64,000 nt of DNA from Vanilla planifolia. Taxonomy: Eukaryota > Streptophyta > Magnoliopsida > Asparagales > Orchidaceae. Below the pieces are notes generated by a model that did not search any database, had not been told where the DNA came from, and worked only from the letters and a program-made list of their open reading frames with translations. Below, piece by piece: positions 38,301-51,262 of this stretch; position 1 is the stretch's first letter, and every line of letters starts with the position of its first letter. The translations under genes were made by a program, and so were the position numbers. Where the stretch lies: NCBI GenBank assembly GCA_023846275.1, contig CM043872.1:25653670-25717669 (forward strand), in the 5' to 3' direction.

Positions 38301-39886
38301 GATTCTTGTCTTCCTTAATTAAATTTGCTTGGAGTGAGACCAGTATGCAGTGGTTTGTCAACATTGTTCTATCAAAACTATCTGCTTTCATCATTCTCTA
38401 ATCATCCAAATTCTCTTCATCTTACAGGAAATTTCTCACAACGTAAGAATTTATTTCCATCATACCTTTGAATTCTGCTTCTAAGAATACGTTTAACTAT
38501 TGCTGTTTTTTAGGCATATAATCTTTCTTCAGCAATAGTAAAGTTTTGAGCTGTTATTTTACCAGTATCCCAACCTTTAAAAATCACCCAAAAGATACAA
38601 ACTAAGCGTTTTTTGTTCTTTAGTGTTTTACCTTACCAAATGAACTTTAAATGTAGCTTGATTACATGAAAGATGAAATCTTCATTCACAACTTCTATGT
38701 TTGTAGTTTTTATTTTTCCATTTTTTAATTTGGTTTTTAATATATAGCCTCTTAGCTAGGTTTTAATAAGCTTTAGTCAAAATTGTTTAGTTTGTTCAAG
38801 GGTTTCTTCTAAAGGTTAATTTTGTGGGCAAACAATGTCCCAAAATTCTTGATCTTTCACTAGTTTGCTTCTACTTGCTTCTGTTCCTCTCCTGCCAAAG
38901 CAACTCTCAAGTGCAAAACATGCAACCTACTCTTCCACAAGCCAACAAGCAAAGTCACTTCATCACTTGTAACTTCATCTAGTGTTGAATCAACACAATC
39001 ACCTAAATTAGTTGATTCATAAACATCACATTTGTATGCTATGTGGGCAAAGAGAAAGAGGAAACAGATGATAAGTTTATGTGAATAACTTTATGATTCG
39101 AAAAGAATAGTAAACAGCATATGATTAGTTAAAAAAAAGTAGAAGACAAACTAACAACAGTTGATGTTATTTATTAGAATTGACAAATCCCTTACAAAAA
39201 AAATCTAAAGATGGAATATCTAAAAACTCCTTCCTATAAACATGTTTTATAAACTGGCTCATTGATTTCATGAAGGAGAAATCTATGCAAGGCTTTCATG
39301 TTTTTGTCATTTGTAGTACAAAAGATAAAATGCTATGTTACACATAATAAATTAAACAAAATATTTAGATCTTACATAAACTATGTTACACAAAATGATA
39401 TGCTGTGTTTTAGTTATTTATGGTCACCTTATGATTTATTGAACCAAACTTACACCTTTAACTGACACAAAACATTCAAAATGAAATCATAGTCATTTAC
39501 ATCGATATCAATTCCAATGATCTTCCCAAAGAAACAAGAGAACTTCACAACAAAGATGAGGGACTGATTTTATCTCTAGAAAATTTTGAGCACATACAAT
39601 TTAGAAGTTACCCTATTCTTGAAGAAGTACAGATTTACTTTTCACATAATTTTATTGACACTACAAAGCAAAACTATCATTAATACATAAACAGTGAACA
39701 GAAGTTAAGCTAATCAATAACCCTTCCATCGAGCACTTAGAGAACATAATTTGAGCAATATTTTGTGGGTTCCCCTCCACCAGTTAATTTGTGTAGCACA
39801 CTGTAAACATTAAGTTCTTGAAGACCATATGCCTAATAGTATTTTAACTACTCTGTGCATCCTGGCAGATTGTTCTAAAGGTTGCT
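35305..39886. other. Leader of the coiled-coil gene, then AT-rich spacer to its pseudogene
   Basis: 35305-35490 matches the sequence upstream of the pseudogene and so belongs to the duplicated unit. From 35640 to 39886 the DNA is AT-rich, with no open frame showing a family signature. I cannot identify any gene or complete transposon in it. Confidence 0.6.
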
Positions 39887-41610
39887 TTAAATTTGGGAAC
39901 ATGTTGGCTTCAATGTCTGAAATTTGCAGTCTCTACGATTTGCAGCATAAGCCAAGGAGAGAGCAACTAAGATAACAGTCACTGCAGAGCACAGCCATTT
40001 CCAAATATCTCTTTTGCTCTCAGTTTTCATCAGCTGAAGTTCTTTCTGCTCAGATTCGCACATAACTTCCTCAATGGAACTTTTTTCATTATGTGAACTA
40101 TAAGCAGCTTTACTGTTCACGGAAGAGGGTAGTTGCACAATTCGTTCTCTATTACAGAGTTTTGCCTTTTCATTTCATGCTACATAATCTGAGTCTTTTT
40201 GGAATCCTCCTCAACGCCAAAGTAACACTTCCCATTAACTCCATGATTAGCAATCACTTCAGCATAGTCATTCAAGAAATCAAGTCTATTTAGCAGCTTG
40301 TGTTTAATTTCTTCAATATGGTGGCATTTTTCTTCTTCGTCATCTTGTTCTTCCAGTCTTAACATCATTTCATCATTAGCTTTAACTTTAGCTTCCAAAT
40401 GCTTTACTTCTTCCACGTTATTGCCCCTGATATTATCAATCTGCCGCTGTAGCTTTTCCACCAAAAACCTTTTCTCAATTGGGGAACTCTCTAACTCAGC
40501 ATTAACCTTCTTCAGCTCATCGAGATAATCATGGATGGAGATGACTTCATTTTACTGTTAGACTCTAATTTCCTTAAGGTGAAGGCATTTTTCTTCTAAA
40601 GCCAGGAGCTTTGCAGTGTTTGCTTTATTTTCTGCCTGCAAAAGCTCCATTTCTGACTCCTTTCTTCTTCTCGGCTCCTTCATCTCCATCATTAACTCGT
40701 CTACCAAAGTACTTTTATCCACCAAGCAATTCAATAATTCAGCATTTTCCTTCTTCAACTCAACTTATCGGAATGACCAAGCATTGACCTAACTTCATTT
40801 TTTGCAGCTTGTCCCTAACTCCTCGAGATAAGGAACCTTTCTTCCAAAGTTGAGAACTTTGCAGCGTTTGCATTAATATCCTCCATCAAATTCATCAATT
40901 CAGACTCTTTGCTTCTCCTCGGCACCTCTTTCTCCGTTATCAACTTTTCCACCAAGCATTCTCTCTCTTGAAGACAAATCCTTAGCTGAACGTTCTCGAT
41001 CATGAACGATCGAAGGCGTTCTACGCCTTTCTTCAACTCTTGGTTAAACATTCCACGTTCCTCCTCCGCAACCTCACGCTCGGCAGACGCCAACAGGCGT
41101 TCTTGGTCCATGCGCAAAACCTATTCCTCCAAATCAACTACTTTCTCCCTCTTCTTCTCAAGATCATTCATTGCCGAGTTCTTCTCCCGCACGGCTAGTT
41201 CCTGATTCCTCAAAATCCCTGGCTTCTCTTCGCTTTCCGCAAGAAGCCGCATTTCCCCCTAGTGAACCTTAGCAGCGTCCAAATCCACCTACATCTGCAG
41301 AGCCAACGCTGTCGCCATTGCCGCATCACCCTCCGCCTCTACGCGTTGTCGATCCAAAGTTTCACATAAGACGGCTTCATCGAGGCGGAGGATAAGACTA
41401 GCCGGAAGATTTCGTTGTCGATTTCGCCAAGCAGGGAGTAGTCCCCGTCGGCTCCAGCAAGCTTCTCGATCTGCTCTCGGCTACAAAAGTCTCCTCGAGG
41501 AGGAGACCATTCAATCTCTTCTGATCTTCAACTTGACCTTCAATTGTTGGGTCCCTCGATGGCTGTCGACCTCCGACGTCCGCCCTCGCATTACCCTTTT
41601 TCTTGGCCAT
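39887..41610 (-). pseudogene. Decayed tandem copy of the tail-anchored coiled-coil gene
   Basis: The copy begins MAKKKGNARADVGG, parallel to MAKKKKTTRADSGG in the intact gene. It ends with a matching hydrophobic tail (WKWLCS...SLAYAANR). In between, the homologous coiled coil is scattered over several frames (pieces at 41491-41610, 40815-41117, 40558-40758, 40180-40464 and 39887-40138), with frameshifts and an in-frame TAG near 41122. It carries three copies of the 80-residue repeat (anchors near 40349, 40591 and 40839) against two in the intact gene. It lies about 6.3 kb from the intact copy on the same strand. A spliced, still functional product is possible but unlikely, because no clean exon borders surround the breaks. 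Confidence 0.82.
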
Positions 41611-42094
41611 GAGGAGAAGAGGGTAGATGATGAACGATGTCTGAGAGTTGGAGAGTTTATTTTACACAAATTGGGAGGACGAAGAAGGGCAGACGAGAAG
41701 AGAACAAGAGGAGATGAAGCGGCGGCTTCGGATAGTGGAAAAGCATGGCGGGAGTAGCAGACCAGCTCTTTGGTTTCCCAATTCGAATTTTATCCGTTCC
41801 GGGATAAGCGACGGCTGTGATGCTTCCAAACCAAGTGCAATAATTATTAAAAAAATGCAATAATTTATCAAACGTAATAAGATTCCTTAATCATTCAACA
41901 ACAAATCAAGTGCAACACAACATGAACATTAACACCATAAGCTGGGATAAAACTAGGCTGCTTGCGAAGAATAGCAACACAAAGCTAACTGTAAATCAGC
42001 AGGAACACTGCCCACAAAACATACCCGAAGACATAAAGACAGTTAAAAAGGGGAAAACAGGGGGCAAAAAAGGCCTTGCGAGCATTGCACATAA
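41611..42094. other. Duplicated leader of the pseudogene and 3' region of eIF3c
   Basis: 41614-41830 resembles 35305-35490, including the shared GACGGCTGTGATGCTTCCAA that closes both blocks. The rest should hold the 3' untranslated region of eIF3c. Confidence 0.6.
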
Positions 42095-45000
42095 CTAATA
42101 AACTCTACCGCCCTTGCTGAGACTAACCATGCGTCCCGCACCTTCGATCTGCGATCCTCTCGCCGACGAACCGCTCTGGTATGGGGTTCTCCCTCCAGCT
42201 CCGGCATAAGCATCCTGGTACCTCGAGCTCGGGTAACCACCCATGCCTCGCTGCACCGCCCCGGTCTTCTCCCTCCCAAACCCTCCAGACGCCAGTCCCG
42301 ACCTGTTCCCATAGCCGGTTCGGCTTCTTCCCTGTGTGGCGGAGAGGAAATTTTCCTGCCACCTCCCGGACGCCACCGAGCCAGTAAAATCCATGCCATC
42401 CCCCCTCCGGCGCGACGGTAACCCATCAAGCCCGCCACCCGTTCTTGCCTCAAAAGCTCTTTCGTTGCTCTCAGCAAGGATTCCGAGCTTGTCAGACATC
42501 TGGAACAGGAGACTCTGCAGCCTCGTGTGCTCGACTTCATGGAACACGACGCACTTGGTAGGCTGATCCCAGCTCGCTTGGAGCTCTTCCGTGATCATCA
42601 TCTTGCTCACAATGCTGTGCGCGTGCGCCTCGGAGAGACCAAACAGTGCAGTAAGTCGGTCGAGACTAAGGGATTTATAACAGGAAGAGTAGGCAAAGAG
42701 GTAGGTTCGAAGAGCTTCTTCCTTGATCTTCGTCTGAATCATCTCCAACACGACGTCCCGGTTTCCTAGGAGCTTCCATGTGTCAAGGGAGCTGATAACT
42801 TGGAATGCCTTATGGTGATCTCCCTTGTTGAGGGCTCGGGTGGCAGCCATGATATGATCGCGAACATTCTCCGGTGGTCCGACAAACGTCTGCCTTTCAC
42901 TCACCTCGAGCAGCCGTCGGAACGTCCTGCTAATTACCTTGCGCTTGGAATCGTGGGAGTTCGAAGCCATGTTAGGAACCTCAAGAAGCATGGCGCAGAT
43001 CAAGTGAGTGGCTTCCAGGAGTTCGAGATTTATGTGCATGTGGTATGGCATCTGTCGTCGTCTCTCCAGCTTTTCCTGGAAGCAAAAGGAGAACACATCG
43101 TCCGTTATAAACGAAATCAAGCAACGTTTGCCTGCTTAGAAAGCTAGAAGAATACCTGCTCAGGAGTTTTCTCATGGTAACGACTTTGTGAAAAACCTTG
43201 AGCAAGTAACTCTTTCACTCTTCCTCCAGTGTAAAGTTCGGAAAGGCATCCATGCGCATCAGCTATTAGACCTGCTCGAAAAGCAGATAACCCAAGTTGA
43301 GCCATTGCTCGATTAAAAAGGATCTGTGAAGATATATCCATAAGCTGAATTCCTTCTTGCAAGTGGCTCATCAACAATAGATCACGAGCGACATAGAATT
43401 CATCAAATATAGCATGGTTGTAAATATCACAAAGCATGGCCCTAGCTTTAGTCCTTTCATCTCCATACTTGTATATGAGAGACACCAAGGAATCCAGAAG
43501 AGCCCTACTGCTCTCTGGAAATGTAGGACTCCTTGGAACAATTTCAGGAATCACAACAAATGCTGGCGGACCTCTATATTCCTCGGCTGCTTGGAGATCA
43601 CCGGTCCCATCACCCTCATCAATACTTCCATCAGTGCCCTCCTCCAGTTCTGCCAATTTCCTCATGGCATCATAAACTTCCTGGGGCTTATAATACACAA
43701 GCTCAACTCGTCTTAATGCCACCTTTGAGGCAGCCTTGAAATCTCCTATCCTTTCAAAATAATCCTGAACATTTTGTGCTAATACTAGAAATGATGGCTC
43801 GTCTCTGAGCCGTTCCACATACTCCCTTGTATGCGGATCAGTGCACTGTAAGCTTTTGAAAAATTCAGAATCTAACCTGTCAACGAAAGCAACCAAGTTA
43901 CCCCAAACTCTGATAGTTCCCTTGTAATCAATACCCTTTTGCGTCTCATGCTCGTCGGGCTCGACCGTGTCATCAACGACAATATTTGGAAACTTCTCGA
44001 GGATATCTAGGACAAGGAGCATATTGGCAACACACTTCTTCCACACATTGGTTGGCATATGTCCAAGCAAGCTAGGATTCACATCAAACTGTGCTGATAT
44101 TACACTGAAAAGAATCTCAAGCCTCTGAGCAGGGGTCTTGGCAACACGAGTCAGGAAGGTGAGTTGTTCGACCTGCTCAACCCTTCCAGTACCTTTCTTA
44201 CCCCTGGCTGCAACAATCTCCTTAAATTTCTTATCAACGACATCCCAAGTTATCTCACTAGGGTCCTTCATAAATTGCTTATCCATGAGCTTGTCCTTTC
44301 TGCTCATCTTCTTCTCCCAGCCTCCTCCTTCAGCCTGCTCGTCTCCCTCTTCTTCTTCCTCATCTTCATCCTCCATATCTGATAATGCAATCTTGGATGG
44401 ATCCTCTTCAACCTCAGACCCTGATTCGTCCTCCTCCTCTTCTTCCTCTTCCTCAACACCCTCATCTTCACTTTCAGGCTTCTCCCTGTAGTTAATTATC
44501 AGCTCCTCATATTGTTTGTTGTTTTTCTTCAGCTTCTGTTTCATGGAATTAAGGGCCTTCGCATTGCTGCTGCTCATCTTCTTCTTGGCATCCTTATTTG
44601 CCAGGGCTTGTGCAAGAAAATCCTCAAGCATGACCAGGGCCTTGATGTACAAGTTTGGAGTTTTTACAGACTCTGTAACACGCACAACCTTCTCGAGCTG
44701 CTTATTAAGCTTCTCAAAGTTCTCTTGCAGGCTGACCCAGTCATTGATCTTCATGGCATTTTTCATCTGCTCAACGGTAGCAGACATTTCATCAAACCGC
44801 TTGTCACGAGCCGACTTGATGACCCGATGCTGGCCATCGGAATCATCAGAGTCGCTGGCATTTCCCCGAAGATAGCGGTTGGCCCCACCAGCAGTCTCAG
44901 CAGGTCCAGTATCAACATCACTTCCATCACCATACTCACTTTGCTCCTCCTCCTCGGAGTCGCTGTCACCGCCCTACGAAGACAATAAGGAAGAGATAAA

Positions 45001-45113
45001 TAAACAATTTTGGGGTAAACACCTAACAATGGACATACTGCAGGTACCCAAAGGTTCTCTTGAAGAAAATATTAAATGAGTTTACTAACCTGAGTCCAAA
45101 AACGAGAAGCCAT
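42095..45113 (-). CDS. eIF3c: Eukaryotic translation initiation factor 3 subunit C, 3 coding exons
   Basis: eIF3c is a core subunit of the eIF3 complex, which recruits the 43S pre-initiation complex to mRNA. Exons: 45113-45090 (MASRFWTQ), 44973-43156 and 43075-42095, giving 940 aa. The introns are 116 bp and 80 bp, both phase 0. After an acidic N-terminus comes the conserved [16 protein letters not shown] (about residues 79-94). A long Glu/Asp run then precedes the eIF3c N-terminal domain. The PCI domain lies in the C-terminal third and includes [18 protein letters not shown] just after the last intron and [13 protein letters not shown]. The tail is rich in Gly, Arg and Ser, ending SLSKGGRVY. 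Arabidopsis eIF3c is about 900 aa, so the length fits. A splice acceptor at about 45137 just upstream of the ATG implies a further non-coding leader exon. Confidence 0.97.
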
Positions 45114-48099
45114 AGTCTCTGCTGTCCGTCACAAAGCCTAAACAAAATCTGAAGCAAAAGTTGAAGCAAGAGCAGTAAATAAAAATGCATCATGTTGCCA
45201 AACAACAAATCAAAATTCAAAAGAAAAAACGATACTTCATTGCTGATGCTTCAGACAGTTATAATCAGGGGACCAACATTCTTTAAATAAACACCATGCC
45301 AGCTGAAAAAGAAACTTAGTGGCACAAGAAAATAGCTGGGCGTGGATCAGAGAGAAGCAGTGGTGAAAAGGAAGAAGACGGCTGAAGAAAAGCAAAAAAG
45401 ATGCCCAGTGGATGATGAAGAATTTTATGTATTACTAAAATCATGAAGCCCCCATGTTCAGTTCTAACTTCTTCCGTTAAGGTCAGCTTTCATGACCATA
45501 TTTGCAGCACGAACATAGGGAAGAAACTAATCTTATAAATATTCATTACCCAAGCCTCTTGATAGCAAGCTATATGATAACATTTGAGTCAGGTAGCTTT
45601 GTTGGCTTCAAAAAAGGTCATGTGCGATGGTGTCTGATGAATAAGGGAATTAAAATACATATATAAGTTAAAAATTGTTTAAACAAAGGGAACCGATGTA
45701 TAATTTTATAGAAATTATAAATACTCACATGGAAACTAAATTGACATTTTAAAAGAAAAAACATATTATGCGTTCTAAGGGAGCATTCAACAGCAGAATT
45801 AAACATAGTTATAAAAGGATATCAACACAGAAATTAATTCAATAAAATGTTGCTTTATAATATTGAAGTCATATTTAAAAGTAGTCCATTTTTATGTAAG
45901 GAATTCTATACGAAGGAACATAATGTGCATAAGACCGTTTATTAAATTGTTCATCGAGCTGTCAGTAAACAGAAGGTTCATATTAAAGAAAAAAAAAATC
46001 ACTGTACTATTGCCGGATGAGTAAATGAAAGAACGCAAATCACTTTAGGCATGCTTTCTCAATATCAAAAGATCATTTTTTAAATAAACATTACAATATA
46101 CAATACATGAACATGCCAATCCCAGGGACACAGATGATGCCGGATATTATATTTTGCATTATTGCCTTCTCTATAAAATCTCAGCTAAATATATTTCTAG
46201 AATTTGTTAAGTTGCAGTGAATATATGGATCATAATATATTAGTATGGCCAAGCATAACTGAATCCATCAATGAAATAAAAAAACAATCTTCTAAGAACT
46301 GCATAACAAAATACAGTTGTAAATATTATCACCACAAATGCAAAAAGAGTATCTAAACTGTTACAACATAAATTAACACTAAAAAAGTTGGAAAAAGCTT
46401 TAGATTTAACAAAGCAAATGAAATTGCTGTTCTTAACAATAAAGCCTATGTCATCACACTAACGAAAAAAAGACCACAAACAAACATCGAATATAAAAGA
46501 TGCTACCCAAGATCTACAAGAATTATGTGTATTTGAAACTTCAAAATATAGAAAAACAAAAAATCAAAACTAAATAGTTGCAATTACTGAATATAGGACA
46601 ATAGAAAATTAAAGGATTCACACAGAAGGAGTATAAAATTTATCAAATCAACTTTACTGCCTTTACTAATTATCATCAGAACATAAAGAGCTCTAAAATC
46701 AAGAAAAATTAAAGCCTTTCATGTCCAGGGTCTGGAAGGAGACACAACTAGGTATACTTAAAGGACTTAAACCTCAGACAATATGACAATCGACAAGAGT
46801 CAAGTCTAACAATAGAGGGACAACTTTCAGAACCTTTCAATTAGAATGTCCAGTCAGAGAACAACCCCGATGCAGCCACATAGCAGGTAAACTTAAATCA
46901 TCCTGGCATCCGTGAGGGCAAGAGTGGATGGGATTTGACTATTTTGTATTAGGGATAGTAATCTCTTCTTAAAAGAAAACTAAACCTCTTTCCTCTACAA
47001 AGAAGAGAAATATGAAAGTTCATACAGAACAACCTTCAGCTTCCATCTCTCCAGAGTTCCAAATGACCTCAGATTAGGATGCCCAAAGTGGCCATTATCT
47101 AGAAAAGCTGAGACACAATATTCCTATCATATAAATGTCAAATTCAATTGATGTTACAAAGTGACAATTCTAACTTTTTTGGTCTTCTCCATTTCTTTTA
47201 ATGATATGATTGGTAAACCATTTGCTTCCTTAGTTCCAACAATTCTATCCACTAAATCACTGTTGGATTAAAAAAATTTGAAGAATAGGATCTATCTGCT
47301 AAATCACTATTGGTTCAACTATTTTAGTTCTTAACTTTCCAAAACCACATTGAAGAATAGGATCTATCACGGGAGAGGGTAAAAATAATTAGCCAAAAAC
47401 CACCAAAAGACAACTGAGATCCACAAAGAACTTTGTACTATAAACAACATGATGAACATATTGCATCAAAAAAAAAATTGCGAGTACAACTAATCTTATG
47501 ACATTAAAGGAATAATTTATATTGGAAACTTACAACAAACCCAGAATATTTCACTAAAAGAAAAGGTCCTTAAGCAATACTATCATGGCAGAAATGACAT
47601 ATGTGTCTTATACATGTTCTAAAACAATAAGCTATTTTAGATAAAAAACTAGTAAATTTTGAAAGAATATAATAAGAAACTAGTGAATTTTGAAAGCAAC
47701 CAACAGGTATAACTCTCCACAAAAGCATAAATGACAATGAACTACGCCATAAATTTGCAATAAATGGCATTAATAACAATGCATGTTAATTTCCCGATCA
47801 CAAACACGATCATAATCCATAATATAAATTAGTAAAATCAAATGAACAAAAACAATGCAAAAGAGCACATTATCAAGGAAATTGAAGCTAGAAGTATAAA
47901 CATGTAATCATAAGAAAAAAACTCATCAACAACAAAGATGGAGAACAAGAGTCTTAATGCAAGATGTTGATGGTGAGGATGCATAAAGAATAAGTAAAAA
48001 CAGAATCCAAAATGAAAAAATAATATGTGCAACATAAAATATCACATGTAGTACATAGCACAAAGAGCAATCACGACTCATGGAACTAGTTTGGGACAA

Positions 48100-49140
48100 A
48101 TTTTGGGGTAATTATGTGATGCTGGAAGGAAATGAAAAACTACTTTGGTCTAGCTTTTATGTGTAATGTATCTAAGCTTAATAGCTTGAGAGAGAGTTGG
48201 CTTAGGTGTTTTTATGGATTCTCTTTATTCAATGAATCCATACTTATCTCCTACCTCCTTCCATCTCCAACTTCTCTTGACTTCATCCACTCCTCTCTTA
48301 TCCACATTAGTCCAACAATTTATATCCTCTTCATTTGAACTTAATTAAAATTTGTTTTCCCCCTTCACACAACTCTATGTACTATCGCTCCTATTACTAA
48401 ATACATTATTCTAGATCCTCACCGCATGCTTGCACTCTAGGTTTGGGCATAGTCCATTCTTATGTGAGTCTAGATGCCCACTCGTGCGAGTGCTCACATG
48501 ACGTTCCTGCTGTGATGCCAGCGCAGCTATTGCCGCACCCTCTCTTGCCTTTGCAACATCCGTCCTTATGCCAAACTTGCCCCTAATGATTTAGAAAGCA
48601 AATGACACCAAGAAATTCCAAGATTTTAAACCCAATTGCTGTGTTAATTAATCTCAAGTATTGCACATTCTACAAATGGCCTAGCCTTGCTCATGGAAGT
48701 GTGCAGCAAAAGCAGGTGGGCACGCAGGAAGAGCTGCACAAGCAAACAAAAGCAGACGTTTGCAAGGGTTGCAAAATGCGCGCGATATGCAACATGAACA
48801 CTCAAGCAAAAGGGCATCTAGATGCATGTAAGAGTGGTCAATGCATGAGCCAAGTGCAAGCACACAAGTACAACTTATCAATTTTAGTAGCATGCACCAC
48901 AATGCTTGAGAGCTATTTGAAAAGGAAAAATAAATTTTACCATAGTGAAAATAAAGGGAATACAAATTGTTAGTCTTATGTGAACAAGAGAGGAATGGAT
49001 GGAATCAATAGGGGGAGATGGAGATGAAATGGGGTAGGAGATAAATATAGATTCATTAACCAAATATAATCCTACAAAAATCCACCAATCTGAGATAAAT
49101 TGTACATAAAATCCAACCAAAATGTTCTTCACTTTAATTT
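48100..49140. mobile_element. Foldback-like element with long inverted arms
   Basis: The left arm (about 48100-48345) and right arm (about 48955-49140) are inverted relative to each other. AATGAATCCATACTTATCTC on the left matches, with a few changes, the complement of the right arm around 49020-49055, and similarity continues outward and inward at roughly 75-80% by eye. The 600-bp middle is GC-richer and encodes no known protein. Target-site duplications were not resolved. It could be a MITE or other non-autonomous element, or two opposed copies of a repeat. Confidence 0.6.
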
Positions 49141-50469
49141 ATGAAAGATGCTCGTTACATTAAATATCATGTGAAAATTTGATGGAACTATCATCTTGGC
49201 TTCCAAACCTCTTGTCTTCCCAAAATAGACTATTGAACATACCAAGTTGAACTACATAAATAAAAGAAAAAAACTGAATAGAAAAATTATAAAATTATTT
49301 AGATGAAATTTGCATAATTAAGTCAAGATTAGCCCAAACTAAATCCATGAGGCATGGTTGCTACTTGTGTATACTTTATATGATAAACTTATGGGACATG
49401 TGCAATTTTTATATTTTCGATTTTTCTTTCAGTTGTTTTTCATCATCACCAAAATCTTGTATAATAACCTCTCTTATCCTACATCGTATGCATTTAACAT
49501 TGTATGCCATGTACAAACAAATGCACATGCAAAACATTTAGATATTATTTTCTCCTCCATGGCATAAATTACTTGTGTCAATATATCATTATCAAACTTA
49601 ATGAATAGAAGACATAAGCCAAATTACAACAATTCAATCGTCACTCTTTAATCCCATCAATCTAACTAAAGAATCACATGTCACTTATCTAATACCAAAT
49701 CACATACCTTGCAAGCTAACCCCCACCATCCCATCCATCAATATAATCTCCACTCTTTGGAACCATTGAACCAATCACATATCCAAAATATTTTTTATAT
49801 AATTAACAAGGTACCACCAACCATTTCATCCATCCATCATGCAACCATATGGAACTATAAATATAGCAACAGAATATTATCAATGGAATAATAACAACAT
49901 GAGTATGATAATAGCATGAATCACTAATCACATTGACCAAATATAAACGCAAACTATCAATCATAAGTTCAAAAGGGTAAACATGTGCAATCAATAACAA
50001 CAAATACAGATGAATAAAATCTAGAGACCAAAAAGAGCAACAATATGAATATATTGTTACATATATAGCTCAAAAACTAAAAAAAAAATGTTCCCAACAA
50101 AAATAATTAACTCCATAACATACAATGTGATCAAGAACTACGAACATACATCATAGATGAAAATATAATTAACTAGTTAGTATACAACCATATTTGTCAT
50201 CAATGGATCCCATAAAAGAAACATGAAACATGTACATAAATAACATGCAACAAAAACATAAAGTTAAGAACCAATGATAAAACTAAACATCAACTATGTT
50301 TATAATGTTATACTTGCAACATATCTGAAATTCCTAACTATGGAAAAAAAATACATGATCCACTGTAAAACAAATAATCTCCAACCTAATTCAGCATAAC
50401 TGGAAAACGTTTAGAACGTAATTACAAAAGCTATCAACATGTTACCAATCCGAGCAATGCACCAATCAC

Positions 50470-50488
50470 AAAAAAAAAAAAAAAAAAT
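50470..50488. repeat. Poly(A) tract
   Basis: About 19 consecutive A residues in the inferred eIF3c leader intron. It could be a retroelement tail, but no element body is recognisable beside it. Confidence 0.8.
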
Positions 50489-51262
50489 TAGCTCGGATAA
50501 ACTAAATCCTACAAGATAAACAAGTCTTACAAACCACAATCATACATATGAATAATATCTAAACTAAAAGCACAAAATACCACACACCAATAACTATACA
50601 ATTTGGATAAATCTATAACAAAAAATTAAAAGAAAATCCCCAACAATGAAGGATAAGCAAATCATGTAACAATCAGCTACCTCAAAAGAGCAGAACTCTT
50701 CTATGAACAACCAAGTAACCCAAACTAAGTTCGGGTTGGACAATCTTAACATTAACATTTAGATCAAAATGCTTTCTTAACTAAAATTATATAAAGTTTT
50801 TAATTATCAAACTCATCAATTAGCTTAATTCAGTTGGTAAGTTATTTTTCATTTGACTAGTTGAACCTTTATCTAGCGTTCACTAACAAAATATGGAACC
50901 TATGTAGTTAAATATATTAAAAACTTCCACATACAAAATAATCTAATCAGAAATAATAACTAACTATATGAAAACAGAAATCAATTGCATTATTTGGTTA
51001 GCTCAACAAAAGAAGAAGATCCCACGATTGGGGTTGATGCTTGAAAATCTTGAAGGAAACTATGTTTCTTAAGACTGCAGGCCATGACAAATCGACAGTA
51101 ACAGAGGCAGCACAACTATCGAAAGTGAAATTATTGAGTTCTACCACCTGCATGAAGTAACACTATAACAAGGCAACAAACAATCACCATATATCAAATT
51201 GACTTCACCTATAGCATGCAATTGTACTATAACAATACAACATAGGATCGAATTCACCCACC

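Noticed and set aside
42043..42540. 165-codon minus-strand frame rich in Arg and Gly
   Set aside because: It overlaps the eIF3c C-terminal exon in another frame; the eIF3c frame matches the family to its end.
44138..44988. Plus-strand frames of 117-158 codons
   Set aside because: They are antisense to the acidic eIF3c N-terminal region, which gives Ser-rich shadows.
48602..48973. 123-codon plus-strand frame in the centre of the foldback-like element
   Set aside because: Both strands are open over much of the same span and no domain is recognisable; it is probably chance in the GC-richer centre.
50820..50860. TAGCTTAATTCAGTTGGTAAG resembling a tRNA box A
   Set aside because: No box B or acceptor stem follows, so neither a tRNA nor a SINE can be supported.
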